From Pedobacter indicus (lineage in GTDB: Bacteria; Bacteroidota; Bacteroidia; Sphingobacteriales; Sphingobacteriaceae): DNA of 64,000 nt. The position numbers and the translations under genes are program-made. Under the pieces are notes generated by a model. That model saw nothing but the letters and a program-made list of their open reading frames with translations, was not told where the DNA came from and made no database searches. The stretch spans positions 1,240,001 to 1,304,000 of the forward strand of contig NZ_QRGB01000001.1 of assembly GCF_003449035.1 (NCBI RefSeq), in the 5' to 3' direction. This document shows positions 9,106 through 17,662 of this stretch, piece after piece (position 1 is the first letter of the stretch; the number at the start of each line of letters is the position of its first letter).

Positions 9106-10062
9106 AGTAACCAGACCTGCCTCTATTTCTCCATTCTTCATATTCGCTTTCTTTAAGTCCATTTCCTTCAATTTCTCATTATATACGGCGGTTGGACTAC
9201 CGAAAATATAGAATAGCTTTTTTTTCAAGCCTTTGGCTTTCTTTACATCGTTTACCATATCTCCGAATTCATGAAAGTTCAAAAAGATCGGATCCATTCG
9301 GTCGCCGATTTTAGTGGTGAGTCCGTAAATTGGACGTTCTTCCTCGGGTTGATAAGTACCAAACATTCTATCCCATATAATGAAGGTAGCGGCGTAGTTT
9401 TTATCCAAATATTTGTCTTGACTTCCATGATGTACACGATGATTGGATGGCGTTGCAAAGATATACTCAATCCATGGATGAAGACGACCAATATATTCTG
9501 TATGAACCCAAAATTGAAAAAGCACAGCTACTTGGCTAACGACGAAGAATACAATTGGGTGGAAGCCACATAAGGCCGCGGGTAAGAAAAATATGATCTT
9601 GAAATTTTGAATCCAGCTTAAGCGAAAAGAAACTGTGAGGTTATAATTTTCTGCTGAATGATGTACGCAATGGGTAGTCCAGAAAAAACGCTTCTGATGT
9701 GAGATTCTGTGAGCCCAATAACTGCAGAAATCAAAGATGATATAACAAGGCAAGAAGGTCCACCAGCTCATTTGCATTCTCCAAGGCACTAAGTTGTAGA
9801 CGAAAACAACTCCATATAAAAGTGCTACTTTGAGCAAGAAATTGATTAATACATTTCCTAAGCCCACCAGTGTAGATCCGATGCTTTCTTTCGTTCGGTA
9901 ATTCCCGTGTTTATGATACCAATTATAGCCTATTTCAAGAAGTGTAAAAAATGCCATGGCCGGTATTGCATAAACAATAACCTCTGGAGCGTCCTTCGTT
10001 ATATTAGTCAGATCTTCATAGGGAATTTTCGGTGCTCCGAAAAAAGATTGGAGTAAAGTCAT
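9085..10062 (-). CDS. Sterol desaturase / fatty acid hydroxylase superfamily membrane protein
   Basis: 325 residues with four or more hydrophobic segments. It carries the three histidine clusters that bind the di-iron centre: HRISH (118-122), HCVHH (131-135) and HRVHH (208-212), plus a further His at 187. Members oxidise C-H bonds of lipids at the membrane. In Bacteroidota the substrate could be a fatty acid, a sphingoid base or a carotenoid-like lipid; the sequence does not decide. The last 45 residues are a charged cytoplasmic tail. The gene is divergent from the M3 peptidase. Confidence 0.88.
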   Translation of the reverse strand: MTLLQSFFGAPKIPYEDLTNITKDAPEVIVYAIPAMAFFTLLEIGYNWYHKHGNYRTKESIGSTLVGLGNVLINFLLKVALLYGVVFVYNLVPWRMQMSWWTFLPCYIIFDFCSYWAHRISHQKRFFWTTHCVHHSAENYNLTVSFRLSWIQNFKIIFFLPAALCGFHPIVFFVVSQVAVLFQFWVHTEYIGRLHPWIEYIFATPSNHRVHHGSQDKYLDKNYAATFIIWDRMFGTYQPEEERPIYGLTTKIGDRMDPIFLNFHEFGDMVNDVKKAKGLKKKLFYIFGSPTAVYNEKLKEMDLKKANMKNGEIEAGLVTEKEVGS

Positions 10063-10158
10063 AAATGATGTAGATTTTTATGTTTCGTGTATATGTTAAC
10101 GGGTAATTTAAGGATAAACAACGTTAATCCACTATTGTTGGCAAAGAAAATCCTATTA

Positions 10159-10180
10159 TTTGTCATTTAAATTTGACAAA
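10159..10180. promoter_or_regulatory. Inverted repeat, candidate operator between divergent genes
   Basis: TTTGTCA (10159-10165) and TGACAAA (10174-10180) are perfect 7-bp arms around an 8-bp A/T spacer. They sit 94 bp upstream of the M3 peptidase gene and 97 bp upstream of the hydroxylase gene. The factor is unknown. Confidence 0.4.
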
Positions 10181-10252
10181 GCCGCTAATTATTTTTCGCT
10201 AAGTTTGCTTCAGTGCACTTTTTAAGCACATACTAGAGATATTATTTTTTAT

Positions 10253-12376
10253 ATGGAACTAAAACATACTGTAACATCAACTTTGTTGATTTTTTCGATT
10301 CTAAGTACCGACGAAAGTAAGGTAAAAGCACAAACAAGTTTAGAAAACCCCTTTCTGGCAGAATACAATAGCTCTTTTGAGGTTCCTCCTTTTGACCAGA
10401 TCAAAAATGAGCATTTTATGCCAGCTTTTGAAGTGGGTATGAAGGAGCAAGCAGCGGAAATATCAGCGATTTATCGGCAACGGTCAACCCCCACTTTTCA
10501 GAATACAATAGAAGCGATGGAAAATAGTGGTAAAATCTTGAATAAGGTAAGTACGGTCTTCTTTAATTTAAATTCAGCAAATACTAATGACGAGATTAAA
10601 GAAATTGCAAAGAGCATAGCACCGAAACTATCACAGCATTCTGATGATATTTATTTAAATAAACTGTTGTTCCAACGTGTAAAACAAGTATATGATCAGC
10701 GTAGTCAGGCTAACTTAAATGGCGAGCAAGAGCGTTTATTGGAAAAAACTTATAAGGCTTTTTTGAGAAGTGGGGCTAACCTAAGTGAGCAGGATCAGCA
10801 ACGGATGAGGAAAATCAATAGTGAACTTTCATTATCTACCCTAGCATTTGGTCAGAACCTCCTTTCAGAGACAAATAGCTTTGAGCTGATTGTGACTGAT
10901 GATGTGGAACTTTCAGGTTTGCCAGAGTCTTTAAAAACCGCGGCGAAGCAATCAGCAGAAAATTCTGGAAAAGAAAATGCTTGGCGCTTCACTCTGCATA
11001 ATGCAAGTGTAATGCCTTTTCTACAGTATGCCCATAATCGTTCACTTCGCGAGAAAATGTATAAAGGCTACATTAATCGAGCTAATCATGACAATGAATT
11101 TGATAATAAAGAACTCGCAGCTAAAATAGCTGTTTTGAGGGCAGAGAAAGCCGGTCTCTTAGGTTATGAGAGTCATGCTCACTACGTACTAGAAGAAAGT
11201 ATGGCGAAAAACCCCGACCGCGTCTACGAACTGTTGGATCAACTTTGGGCAGCCGCTTTACCTGTGGCTAAGTCAGAGGCAGATGAGATGCAGAAACTAA
11301 TGGACAAGGAAGGGAACGGCGAAAAATTAGAGGCTTGGGATTGGTTCTATTATGCCAATAAAGTCAAAATGGAAAAGTACAACTTTATGGCCGAAGATGT
11401 CAAGCCGTATTTCCAGTTAGAAAATGTTCGGGAAGGAATTTTTACATTGGTTGACAAACTTTATGGTCTATCATTTACGGAGGTGCCGGATGTTCCTACG
11501 TATCATCGAGATGCCAAAGCCTTTGAAGTTAAAGAGGCGGACGGGAGACTGGTTGGCGTTATGTATATGGATTTTTTCTCGCGTGAGTCGAAGCGCGGTG
11601 GAGCGTGGATGACCTCATATCGCAAGCAATCGATTAAAGAGGGTAAAAGAATAGCACCCATCGTGTCGATCGTTTGTAACTTTCCAGCTCCCGTTGGTAA
11701 CGATCCTGTGTTGCTGACTCCTGACGAAGTAACAACCTTTTTCCATGAATTTGGTCACGCTCTTCATGGATTGTTGTCCGATGTTCAATATAGGACACTC
11801 TCAGGAACATCTGTTCCACGAGATTTTGTGGAGCTTCCTTCGCAAATTATGGAGCATTGGGCGTTTGAGCCAGAGATGTTAGCGCTTTATGCTAAACATT
11901 ATGAAACGGGTGAAGTTATCCCGACCGAGCTTGTAACGAAGTTGGACGAAGCTTCAAAATTTAACCAGGGTTTTCAGACCGTCGAATATCTTGCAGCTTC
12001 GTTGTTAGATATGGCGTACCATACCTTGCCAGCTGGCTCAAAAGTGAATGTGCCGGAATTTGAAAAGCAAGCGATGGATAAAATAGGTTTGATCAACCAG
12101 ATCGCGCCACGCTACAGAAGTACGTATTTTCAACATATTTTCGCTGGTGGCTATTCTGCTGGTTACTATAGCTATATCTGGTCTGAAGTTCTCGATAGTG
12201 ACGCTTTTGCCACTTACAAGGAAAGCGGAGATATTTTTGATCGGGATATAGCAACTAAATTTAGAAAGACAGTTCTCGAAAAAGGTGGTACAGCTGAACC
12301 AATGGAGCTTTATAAAAATTTCAGAGGAAGGGAACCAGAAGTAAAGTATTTATTAAAAAATAGAGGCTTGCAGTAG
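10253..12376 (+). CDS. Secreted M3 family peptidyl-dipeptidase (Dcp-like)
   Basis: 707 residues. A signal-like N-terminus (hydrophobic stretch about residues 9-17, AxAQ-type end near 27) suggests periplasmic export. The mature start (ENPFLAEYNSSFEVPPFDQI) is typical of the Dcp/oligopeptidase A branch. The zinc site HEFGH lies at about residue 497 inside FFHEFGHALHG, with the third ligand Glu about 25 residues downstream. It probably removes C-terminal dipeptides from short peptides. A second, shorter M3 enzyme of the PepF type is encoded at 51952-53673. Confidence 0.92.
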   Translation: MELKHTVTSTLLIFSILSTDESKVKAQTSLENPFLAEYNSSFEVPPFDQIKNEHFMPAFEVGMKEQAAEISAIYRQRSTPTFQNTIEAMENSGKILNKVSTVFFNLNSANTNDEIKEIAKSIAPKLSQHSDDIYLNKLLFQRVKQVYDQRSQANLNGEQERLLEKTYKAFLRSGANLSEQDQQRMRKINSELSLSTLAFGQNLLSETNSFELIVTDDVELSGLPESLKTAAKQSAENSGKENAWRFTLHNASVMPFLQYAHNRSLREKMYKGYINRANHDNEFDNKELAAKIAVLRAEKAGLLGYESHAHYVLEESMAKNPDRVYELLDQLWAAALPVAKSEADEMQKLMDKEGNGEKLEAWDWFYYANKVKMEKYNFMAEDVKPYFQLENVREGIFTLVDKLYGLSFTEVPDVPTYHRDAKAFEVKEADGRLVGVMYMDFFSRESKRGGAWMTSYRKQSIKEGKRIAPIVSIVCNFPAPVGNDPVLLTPDEVTTFFHEFGHALHGLLSDVQYRTLSGTSVPRDFVELPSQIMEHWAFEPEMLALYAKHYETGEVIPTELVTKLDEASKFNQGFQTVEYLAASLLDMAYHTLPAGSKVNVPEFEKQAMDKIGLINQIAPRYRSTYFQHIFAGGYSAGYYSYIWSEVLDSDAFATYKESGDIFDRDIATKFRKTVLEKGGTAEPMELYKNFRGREPEVKYLLKNRGLQ

Positions 12377-12546
12377 TTTTTTGGCAAATAAGAAGGAATT
12401 GTGTTGATAAAGTATTTTTAAAATCACTATATTGACATGTCGTTTTTTGTAATCCTTTCTTTTACTCAGAAATCGATTACTATGATGTACAATGAAAGAT
12501 GACCAAGAAAATAATTAACTGAAATTTTTAACCAACTTAAAATAAG

Positions 12547-14019
12547 ATGACTCAAAAAACAGAGAAGAAATCAGTCTTCAATTCATCCAGAAGAGGATTT
12601 ATTCGAAACAGTGCTTTGGCTGCTGCAAGCTTTATGATTGTGCCCCGCCACGTATTGGGAGGTAAGGGCTTCCTTGCGCCAAGTGATAAGCTATTGATCG
12701 CCGGTGTCGGAGCAGGAGGAAAGGGTGCTTCTGATATTGCTAGTTTTCATGCAAGTGGGAAGGCTGAAATTGCATTCCTTTGCGACGTAGATGATAGACG
12801 AGCAGCAGGCACACGTAAGAAATTTCCGAAAGCAAAATATTATAAAGATTGGAGAGAGTTACTGGATAAGGAGTCTAAGAATTTTGATGCCGTTTCAGTA
12901 TCCACACCAGATCATAATCATGCGATCACGACCTTAGCAGCTATGCAATTAGGAAAACATGTGTATGTTCAAAAACCGTTGACGCACGATTTATATGAAT
13001 CCCGGATGTTACATGAAGCTGCAAAGCGCTATAAAGTAGTAACACAGATGGGTAATCAAGGTGCTTCCAATGACGGTACCCGTCTGATCAGCGAGTGGTA
13101 CGAGGCTGGTGAAATCGGTGATGTTCATACGGTTTACTGCTGGACAGATCGGCCCGTTTGGCCGCAAGGGATTCCATGGCCAAAAGGCAAAGCGGACGTG
13201 CCGAAAGAGTTGGACTGGGATCTTTGGCTAGGAACTGCTCCGTATACAGATTATATCGATAAATTGGTTCCATTCAACTGGCGTGGATGGTGGGAATATG
13301 GAACCGGTGCATTAGGCGATATGGGCTGCCACTTAGTTGAAGTTCCTTTTAGAGCACTTGAATTAGGTGCACCGAAAGACGTTCAATGTAGCGTAGGTAG
13401 TGTTTATGTTGATGAATTCCAACGTGGATATTTCCCTGAGAGCTGTCCGCCGTCAAGTCACGTAACGCTAACCTATCCAAAAACTAAGAAAACCAAAGGG
13501 GAAGTAACCTTGCATTGGATGGATGGTGGTATTCAACCGACACGTCCCGAAGAACTTGGGCCGGACGAGGTATTTGGTGATGGAGGAAACGGCGTATTGA
13601 TGATCGGCACAAAAGGAAAAGTGATGTGTGGCACCTATGGTAAAAATCCTCAGTTGCTTCCAACTTCCAGAACTGAACGTGCTTTAAACAAGGTGAAACC
13701 TAAATACGAACGTGTTCCTGATCAAGAAAATGGCCACTATGCACAATGGGTAGAGGCTTGTATTGCCGGATTGGGGAACAAAGAGGTAAGTGCACCATTT
13801 GAAGTGTCGTGTCCACTAACCGAGAGCTTACTGATGGCAAACTTGGCAATTCGTGGATTTGATATCCGTGAGGAAAGAGCTGATGGTAAAGGTTATAATT
13901 ACCCAGGTCGTTACAAGAAATTAGTTTGGGACGACAGCCAGATGCGCATAACTAACTTCGATGCAGTCAATCAGTTTGTGAAGAGAGAATACCGCAAAGG
14001 TTGGACACTAAGTGTATAA
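12547..14019 (+). CDS. Tat-exported Gfo/Idh/MocA family oxidoreductase
   Basis: 490 residues. The N-terminus carries a twin-arginine signal (SRRGF at residues 14-18, hydrophobic stretch 21-32). A Rossmann nucleotide loop GVGAGGKG (53-60) follows, with the family EKP element present as QKP (142-144). The C-terminal half is the GFO/IDH/MocA C-terminal fold plus a Bacteroidota-type extension. Tat export means it folds with its NAD(P) cofactor before reaching the periplasm. Relatives oxidise or reduce C3 of sugars. The DUF1080 lipoprotein 35 bp downstream is its likely partner. The exact substrate is not readable. Confidence 0.9.
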   Translation: MTQKTEKKSVFNSSRRGFIRNSALAAASFMIVPRHVLGGKGFLAPSDKLLIAGVGAGGKGASDIASFHASGKAEIAFLCDVDDRRAAGTRKKFPKAKYYKDWRELLDKESKNFDAVSVSTPDHNHAITTLAAMQLGKHVYVQKPLTHDLYESRMLHEAAKRYKVVTQMGNQGASNDGTRLISEWYEAGEIGDVHTVYCWTDRPVWPQGIPWPKGKADVPKELDWDLWLGTAPYTDYIDKLVPFNWRGWWEYGTGALGDMGCHLVEVPFRALELGAPKDVQCSVGSVYVDEFQRGYFPESCPPSSHVTLTYPKTKKTKGEVTLHWMDGGIQPTRPEELGPDEVFGDGGNGVLMIGTKGKVMCGTYGKNPQLLPTSRTERALNKVKPKYERVPDQENGHYAQWVEACIAGLGNKEVSAPFEVSCPLTESLLMANLAIRGFDIREERADGKGYNYPGRYKKLVWDDSQMRITNFDAVNQFVKREYRKGWTLSV

Positions 14020-14054
14020 ATTAATAACGAATCATAATATAACAAACAGAAAAA

Positions 14055-14753
14055 ATGAAATTTAAAATATTATCAATTGTATCCATGATTGCTTTGGTGT
14101 CTTGTAGTTCTGCTAATAAGATCTCTGGTGATGATGGGTGGGTAGATCTTTTTGATGGAGAGACTACCAATGGCTGGCATACTTACGGAAAGGAAGAAGC
14201 TGGCGCTGCTTGGGAAGTGGTAGACGGCAGTCTGTATCTGAATGTAGAAGGCAAGAGCAAAGAAGACCGTGGTGACCTGGTAACGGATAAAGAATATGAG
14301 AATTACCACTTGAAGCTGGAATGGAAAATATCTGAAGGTGGTAACAGCGGTATTATCTTCAATGTACATGAAGACAAAGATAAATACGGAGCTACTTATA
14401 GTACTGGACCGGAAATGCAGGTGCTTGATAATGATAAGCATGCTGACGGGAAGATACATAAACACCGCACAGGTGATCTATATGACCTGATTGCTTCAAG
14501 CTCAGAGCCGATGAAGCCAGTAGGTGAATGGAATCAGGCTGAGATCATCAGCAACCAAGGCGAGTTGGAGTTTATTTTAAATGGCGTTTCCGTTGTGAAA
14601 ACTACGATGTGGGATGATAGCTGGAAAGAGTTGATCGCAGGAAGCAAGTTTGCTGACTGGCCAGGCTTCGGTACCTACCGTAAAGGTAAAATTGCTTTGC
14701 AAGATCACAATGATCCGGTTTGGTATAGAAATATCAAGATTAAAGAGTTATAA
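14055..14753 (+). CDS. DUF1080 lipoprotein (3-keto-disaccharide hydrolase family)
   Basis: 232 residues. A lipoprotein signal with Cys17 in ALVSC is followed by a concanavalin-like beta-sandwich. DUF1080 signatures WVDLFDGETTNGWHTYG, GNSGIIFNVHE and the C-terminal GKIALQDHNDPVWYRNIKIKE are visible. The family is now named for cleavage of 3-keto-glycosides. It is immediately downstream of the Tat-exported oxidoreductase, probably in the same mRNA, and both act outside the cytoplasm. Substrate specificity is inferred only at the family level. Confidence 0.88.
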   Translation: MKFKILSIVSMIALVSCSSANKISGDDGWVDLFDGETTNGWHTYGKEEAGAAWEVVDGSLYLNVEGKSKEDRGDLVTDKEYENYHLKLEWKISEGGNSGIIFNVHEDKDKYGATYSTGPEMQVLDNDKHADGKIHKHRTGDLYDLIASSSEPMKPVGEWNQAEIISNQGELEFILNGVSVVKTTMWDDSWKELIAGSKFADWPGFGTYRKGKIALQDHNDPVWYRNIKIKEL

Positions 14754-14782
14754 AGTTTTTTATAACTCAACATAAATAAAAG

Positions 14783-14822
14783 GAAAGCCCCGATGTTCAT
14801 AAAGAGCATCGGGGCTTTTCCA
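14783..14822. terminator. Strong bidirectional terminator
   Basis: AAGCCCCGATG (14785-14795) pairs perfectly with CATCGGGGCTT (14808-14818), with A/T runs on both sides. It serves the DUF1080 operon and the convergent ribonucleotide reductase gene. Confidence 0.9.
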
Positions 14823-14841
14823 TTTATTTAACCTTAAACTA

Positions 14842-17403
14842 TTAACCACATTTGGATGATCCACAATCTTTACAAGTCAGACAACCTTCCTGATAATGCA
14901 GGTTCGTCGAGTTGCAATTTTGACACTTCTGCTTAGTAGCTTCAGTTCCGTCCGGAACATAGTGCTTCAGAGCTCTGGCAACACCATTCTTCCAGGTATT
15001 GATAGCCTCGTCTAGTTGTAGACTGCTAATTAAGTCAACGACCTTTTCAATAGGCATCCCATGGCGGAGCGTGCTTGAGATCAGTTTCGCATAATTCCAG
15101 TATTCCGGGTTGAATTTGTGTGACAGACCCTCAATCGTGGTCTTATAACCCCTTTTATTCTCATATTGGAAGTCATAGCGGGAAACGCCTTCAGCGTTCC
15201 TGCTTTTTATGATTAGTCCTTTGTTTAGCCAACGAGGAAGCGTGATACCATCTTCATCATCTGCCAAACCGGTAAAGATCTCGTAAGGTCGCTCATCAAT
15301 CAGACCAATAAATGCAATCCATTTCTCTTTATTATTCTGGAACCGAACAATGTCAGCATCGAGTATAGTTGGGCGCGTTGTAGGGAAGGTTGAAGCTGCC
15401 GGGGCTGTGGTTTCTTCCTTTTTTTTCTCATCGTTTGAGATCAGGACACCCGCACGTGATCCATCACGATAAACGGTAACTCCTTTACACCCTGCTTTCC
15501 AGGCCTCCATATAAAGTTCGCCAACTAGTTCTTCAGAAACATTGTTAGGCATATTAATGGTCACACTGATTGAGTGATCTACCCATTTTTGGATAGCACC
15601 CTGCATCTGCACCTTTTTTAGATAGTCAACATCATTCGAAGTCGCTTTGTAGTAAGGTGAAAGCTCAATGAACTTGTCAAGCTCTTCTTGTGAATAATTC
15701 TTTGTTGTGTCGTATCCGTTTATTTCCATCCATTCTTTAAACCGGTGATGGAATACGACGTATTCTTCCCACGAGTCACCCACTTCATCGACGAAATCAA
15801 CACGCACATCCTTGTCATTCGGGTTTACTTTTCTTCTTCTTTTATAAACAGGAAGAAATACTGGTTCAATTCCTGAAGAGGTTTGCGACATCAAACTTGT
15901 CGTCCCTGTAGGTGCAATTGTTAATAAAGCAATGTTTCTGCGACCGTATTCAGTCATTTGATAGTAGAGCTCTGGGTCTGCATCTTTTATGCGTAGCATA
16001 AATGGGTTGTCTTTCTCGCGCTCAGCATCATAAATAGCGAATGCACCTCGTTCTTTTGCTGTTAATACTGAACCACGATATGCTTCCAACGCCAGTGTTT
16101 TATGAATTTTTACAGAAAAATCAACGCCTTCATCACTACCATAACGCAAGCCCAAGGCAGCAAGCATATCTCCTTCCGCTGTAATTCCAATTCCCGTTCT
16201 TCTTCCTTCTTCAGCCTTTTTTCTGATAGCAAGCCATAGATTATGTTCAATCCCTTTAATCGACATGTCTTCAGGGTCTTGCTCAATTTTTTGTAGGATA
16301 GCATCGATCTTTTCAAGTTCGAGATCAATGATGTCATCCATGATTCTTTGTGCGTGTTGCACATGCTTTTTGAATAAATCCCAATTAAAGGAAGCTTCTT
16401 TAGTGAAAGGTTTTTCTACATAAGAAAATAAATTGATCGCCAAAAGACGACATGAGTCATAAGGGCAAAGAGGAATTTCACCACAAGGGTTCGTTGAAAT
16501 GGTTTTGTATCCTAAATCAGCATAGCAGTCTGGCAGCGATTCTCCGATAATCGTATCCCAGAATAGGATACCTGGTTCAGCGGACTTCCATGCATTATGA
16601 ACAATTTTTTTCCAGATAGCCTGGGCGTCTGCTTCTTTTTTAACCATCGGCTTTTTGCTATCAATCGGATATTGCTGTACATAAGGGGTATTGTTTTCAA
16701 CCGCTTTCATAAAAGCATCGTCGATCCTTACCGAAACATTCGCTCCTGTAACCTTCCCTTGTGTCATTTTTGCGTCGATAAAACTCTCAGCATCCGGGTG
16801 TTTGATGGCAACTGAAAGCATTAAAGCACCACGCCTACCGTCTTGAGCAACTTCACGAGTAGAGTTGGAATACCGCTCCATAAAAGGAACCAGACCTGTA
16901 GAGGTTAAAGCCGAGTTTTTAACAGGAGAGCTTTTCGGTCGGATATGAGAAAGGTCATGGCCTACGCCACCTCTTCTTTTCATTAACTGAACTTGTTCCT
17001 GATCGGTCTTCATAATTCCTCCGTAAGAATCAGAAGGACCATCTGAGCCAATTACAAAACAATTTGATAAAGATGCAATTTGAAAAGGGTTTCCAATACC
17101 CGTCATGGGGCTCCCTTGTGGAATGATGTATTTGAAACCTTTGATTAAATCAAACACCTCATCTTCACTTAACGGGTTGGGGTAGGTAGCTTCGATTCTT
17201 GCTATTTCCTTTGCAATTCTTCGATGCATATCATCGGGGGTTTTTTCAAACAAGGTTCCGAAAGAATCTTTCAGCGCATATTTGTTCACCCAAACACGGG
17301 CGGCGAGTTCATCGCCTTTGAAGTATTTCAGAGAAGCTTCATAAGCTTCATCTAATGAATACGTCTTTGGCTTTTCTGTAGGTTTAGTTAATTCCATATC
17401 CAT
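14842..17403 (-). CDS. Adenosylcobalamin-dependent (class II) ribonucleotide reductase
   Basis: 853 residues. It reduces ribonucleotides to deoxyribonucleotides using a B12-generated thiyl radical. Visible elements are SLSNCFVIG (Cys115, one of the active-site redox Cys), the finger-loop motif NPCGEIP (305-311, radical Cys307 and Glu309), and a C-terminal Cys-rich tail (about 832-852, five CxxC-like cysteines) that shuttles electrons. No small subunit or NrdG-type activase is needed or found nearby. I see no cobalamin riboswitch upstream; the promoter instead carries repeats described separately. Start codon ATG at 17403; a second ATG two codons later is possible. Confidence 0.94.
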   Translation of the reverse strand: MDMELTKPTEKPKTYSLDEAYEASLKYFKGDELAARVWVNKYALKDSFGTLFEKTPDDMHRRIAKEIARIEATYPNPLSEDEVFDLIKGFKYIIPQGSPMTGIGNPFQIASLSNCFVIGSDGPSDSYGGIMKTDQEQVQLMKRRGGVGHDLSHIRPKSSPVKNSALTSTGLVPFMERYSNSTREVAQDGRRGALMLSVAIKHPDAESFIDAKMTQGKVTGANVSVRIDDAFMKAVENNTPYVQQYPIDSKKPMVKKEADAQAIWKKIVHNAWKSAEPGILFWDTIIGESLPDCYADLGYKTISTNPCGEIPLCPYDSCRLLAINLFSYVEKPFTKEASFNWDLFKKHVQHAQRIMDDIIDLELEKIDAILQKIEQDPEDMSIKGIEHNLWLAIRKKAEEGRRTGIGITAEGDMLAALGLRYGSDEGVDFSVKIHKTLALEAYRGSVLTAKERGAFAIYDAEREKDNPFMLRIKDADPELYYQMTEYGRRNIALLTIAPTGTTSLMSQTSSGIEPVFLPVYKRRRKVNPNDKDVRVDFVDEVGDSWEEYVVFHHRFKEWMEINGYDTTKNYSQEELDKFIELSPYYKATSNDVDYLKKVQMQGAIQKWVDHSISVTINMPNNVSEELVGELYMEAWKAGCKGVTVYRDGSRAGVLISNDEKKKEETTAPAASTFPTTRPTILDADIVRFQNNKEKWIAFIGLIDERPYEIFTGLADDEDGITLPRWLNKGLIIKSRNAEGVSRYDFQYENKRGYKTTIEGLSHKFNPEYWNYAKLISSTLRHGMPIEKVVDLISSLQLDEAINTWKNGVARALKHYVPDGTEATKQKCQNCNSTNLHYQEGCLTCKDCGSSKCG

Positions 17404-17474
17404 TTTTTACGTTATGTATACTAATAATTTGAATTCCAGTTGAACGAACGTGATAGTTCTTAAATAGGGTATCG

Positions 17475-17498
17475 AAAAGTATACACAAAGATACTTTT
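17475..17498. promoter_or_regulatory. Palindrome overlapping the ribonucleotide reductase -7 element
   Basis: AAAAGTAT (17475-17482) and ATACTTTT (17491-17498) form perfect 8-bp arms with an 8-bp spacer. The spacer and right arm contain the minus-strand -7 element, so a bound protein would block transcription. It does not match the NrdR box I know. Confidence 0.55.
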
Positions 17499-17516
17499 TT
17501 AAAAACTTAGAATAAA
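17486..17516 (-). promoter_or_regulatory. Promoter of the class II ribonucleotide reductase
   Basis: On the minus strand, TTTA (17516-17513) and TATCTTTG (17493-17486) are separated by 19 nt, fitting TTTG-N19-TAnnTTTG with one change. The predicted transcript start near 17479 gives a leader of about 75 nt. Confidence 0.6.
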
Positions 17517-17539
17517 ACTTTTTGAAACTTAGAATAAAA
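17503..17539. repeat. 15-bp direct repeat, 22-bp spacing, upstream of ribonucleotide reductase
   Basis: AAACTTAGAATAAAA occurs at 17503-17517 and again at 17525-17539. A spacing of 22 bp is two helical turns, placing both copies on the same DNA face. The proximal copy overlaps the -33 position, so it looks like a tandem operator. Confidence 0.6.
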
Positions 17540-17662
17540 ATAAATCTTAAAAGTTTACAAACATTTATGTGTAACTAGTTGTTTTGCAGCAATTTGAATT
17601 GTGGAAAGTTTTTTATAGTTATCTTTTTTTAATAACTTGTTGTAACAAAACGTCAAGAAATA

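Noticed and set aside
14073-14465. 130-codon minus-strand open frame opposite the DUF1080 gene
   Set aside because: Antisense shadow; composition typical of reversed beta-sandwich codons.
17599-17608. DnaA box upstream of ribonucleotide reductase (TGTGGAAAG)
   Set aside because: One mismatch to TTWTNCACA and more than 100 bp from the promoter; not enough to call.
17404-17662. Cobalamin riboswitch upstream of the B12-dependent reductase
   Set aside because: No recognisable B12-box or conserved core; the spacer is A/T-rich with short operator-like repeats instead.
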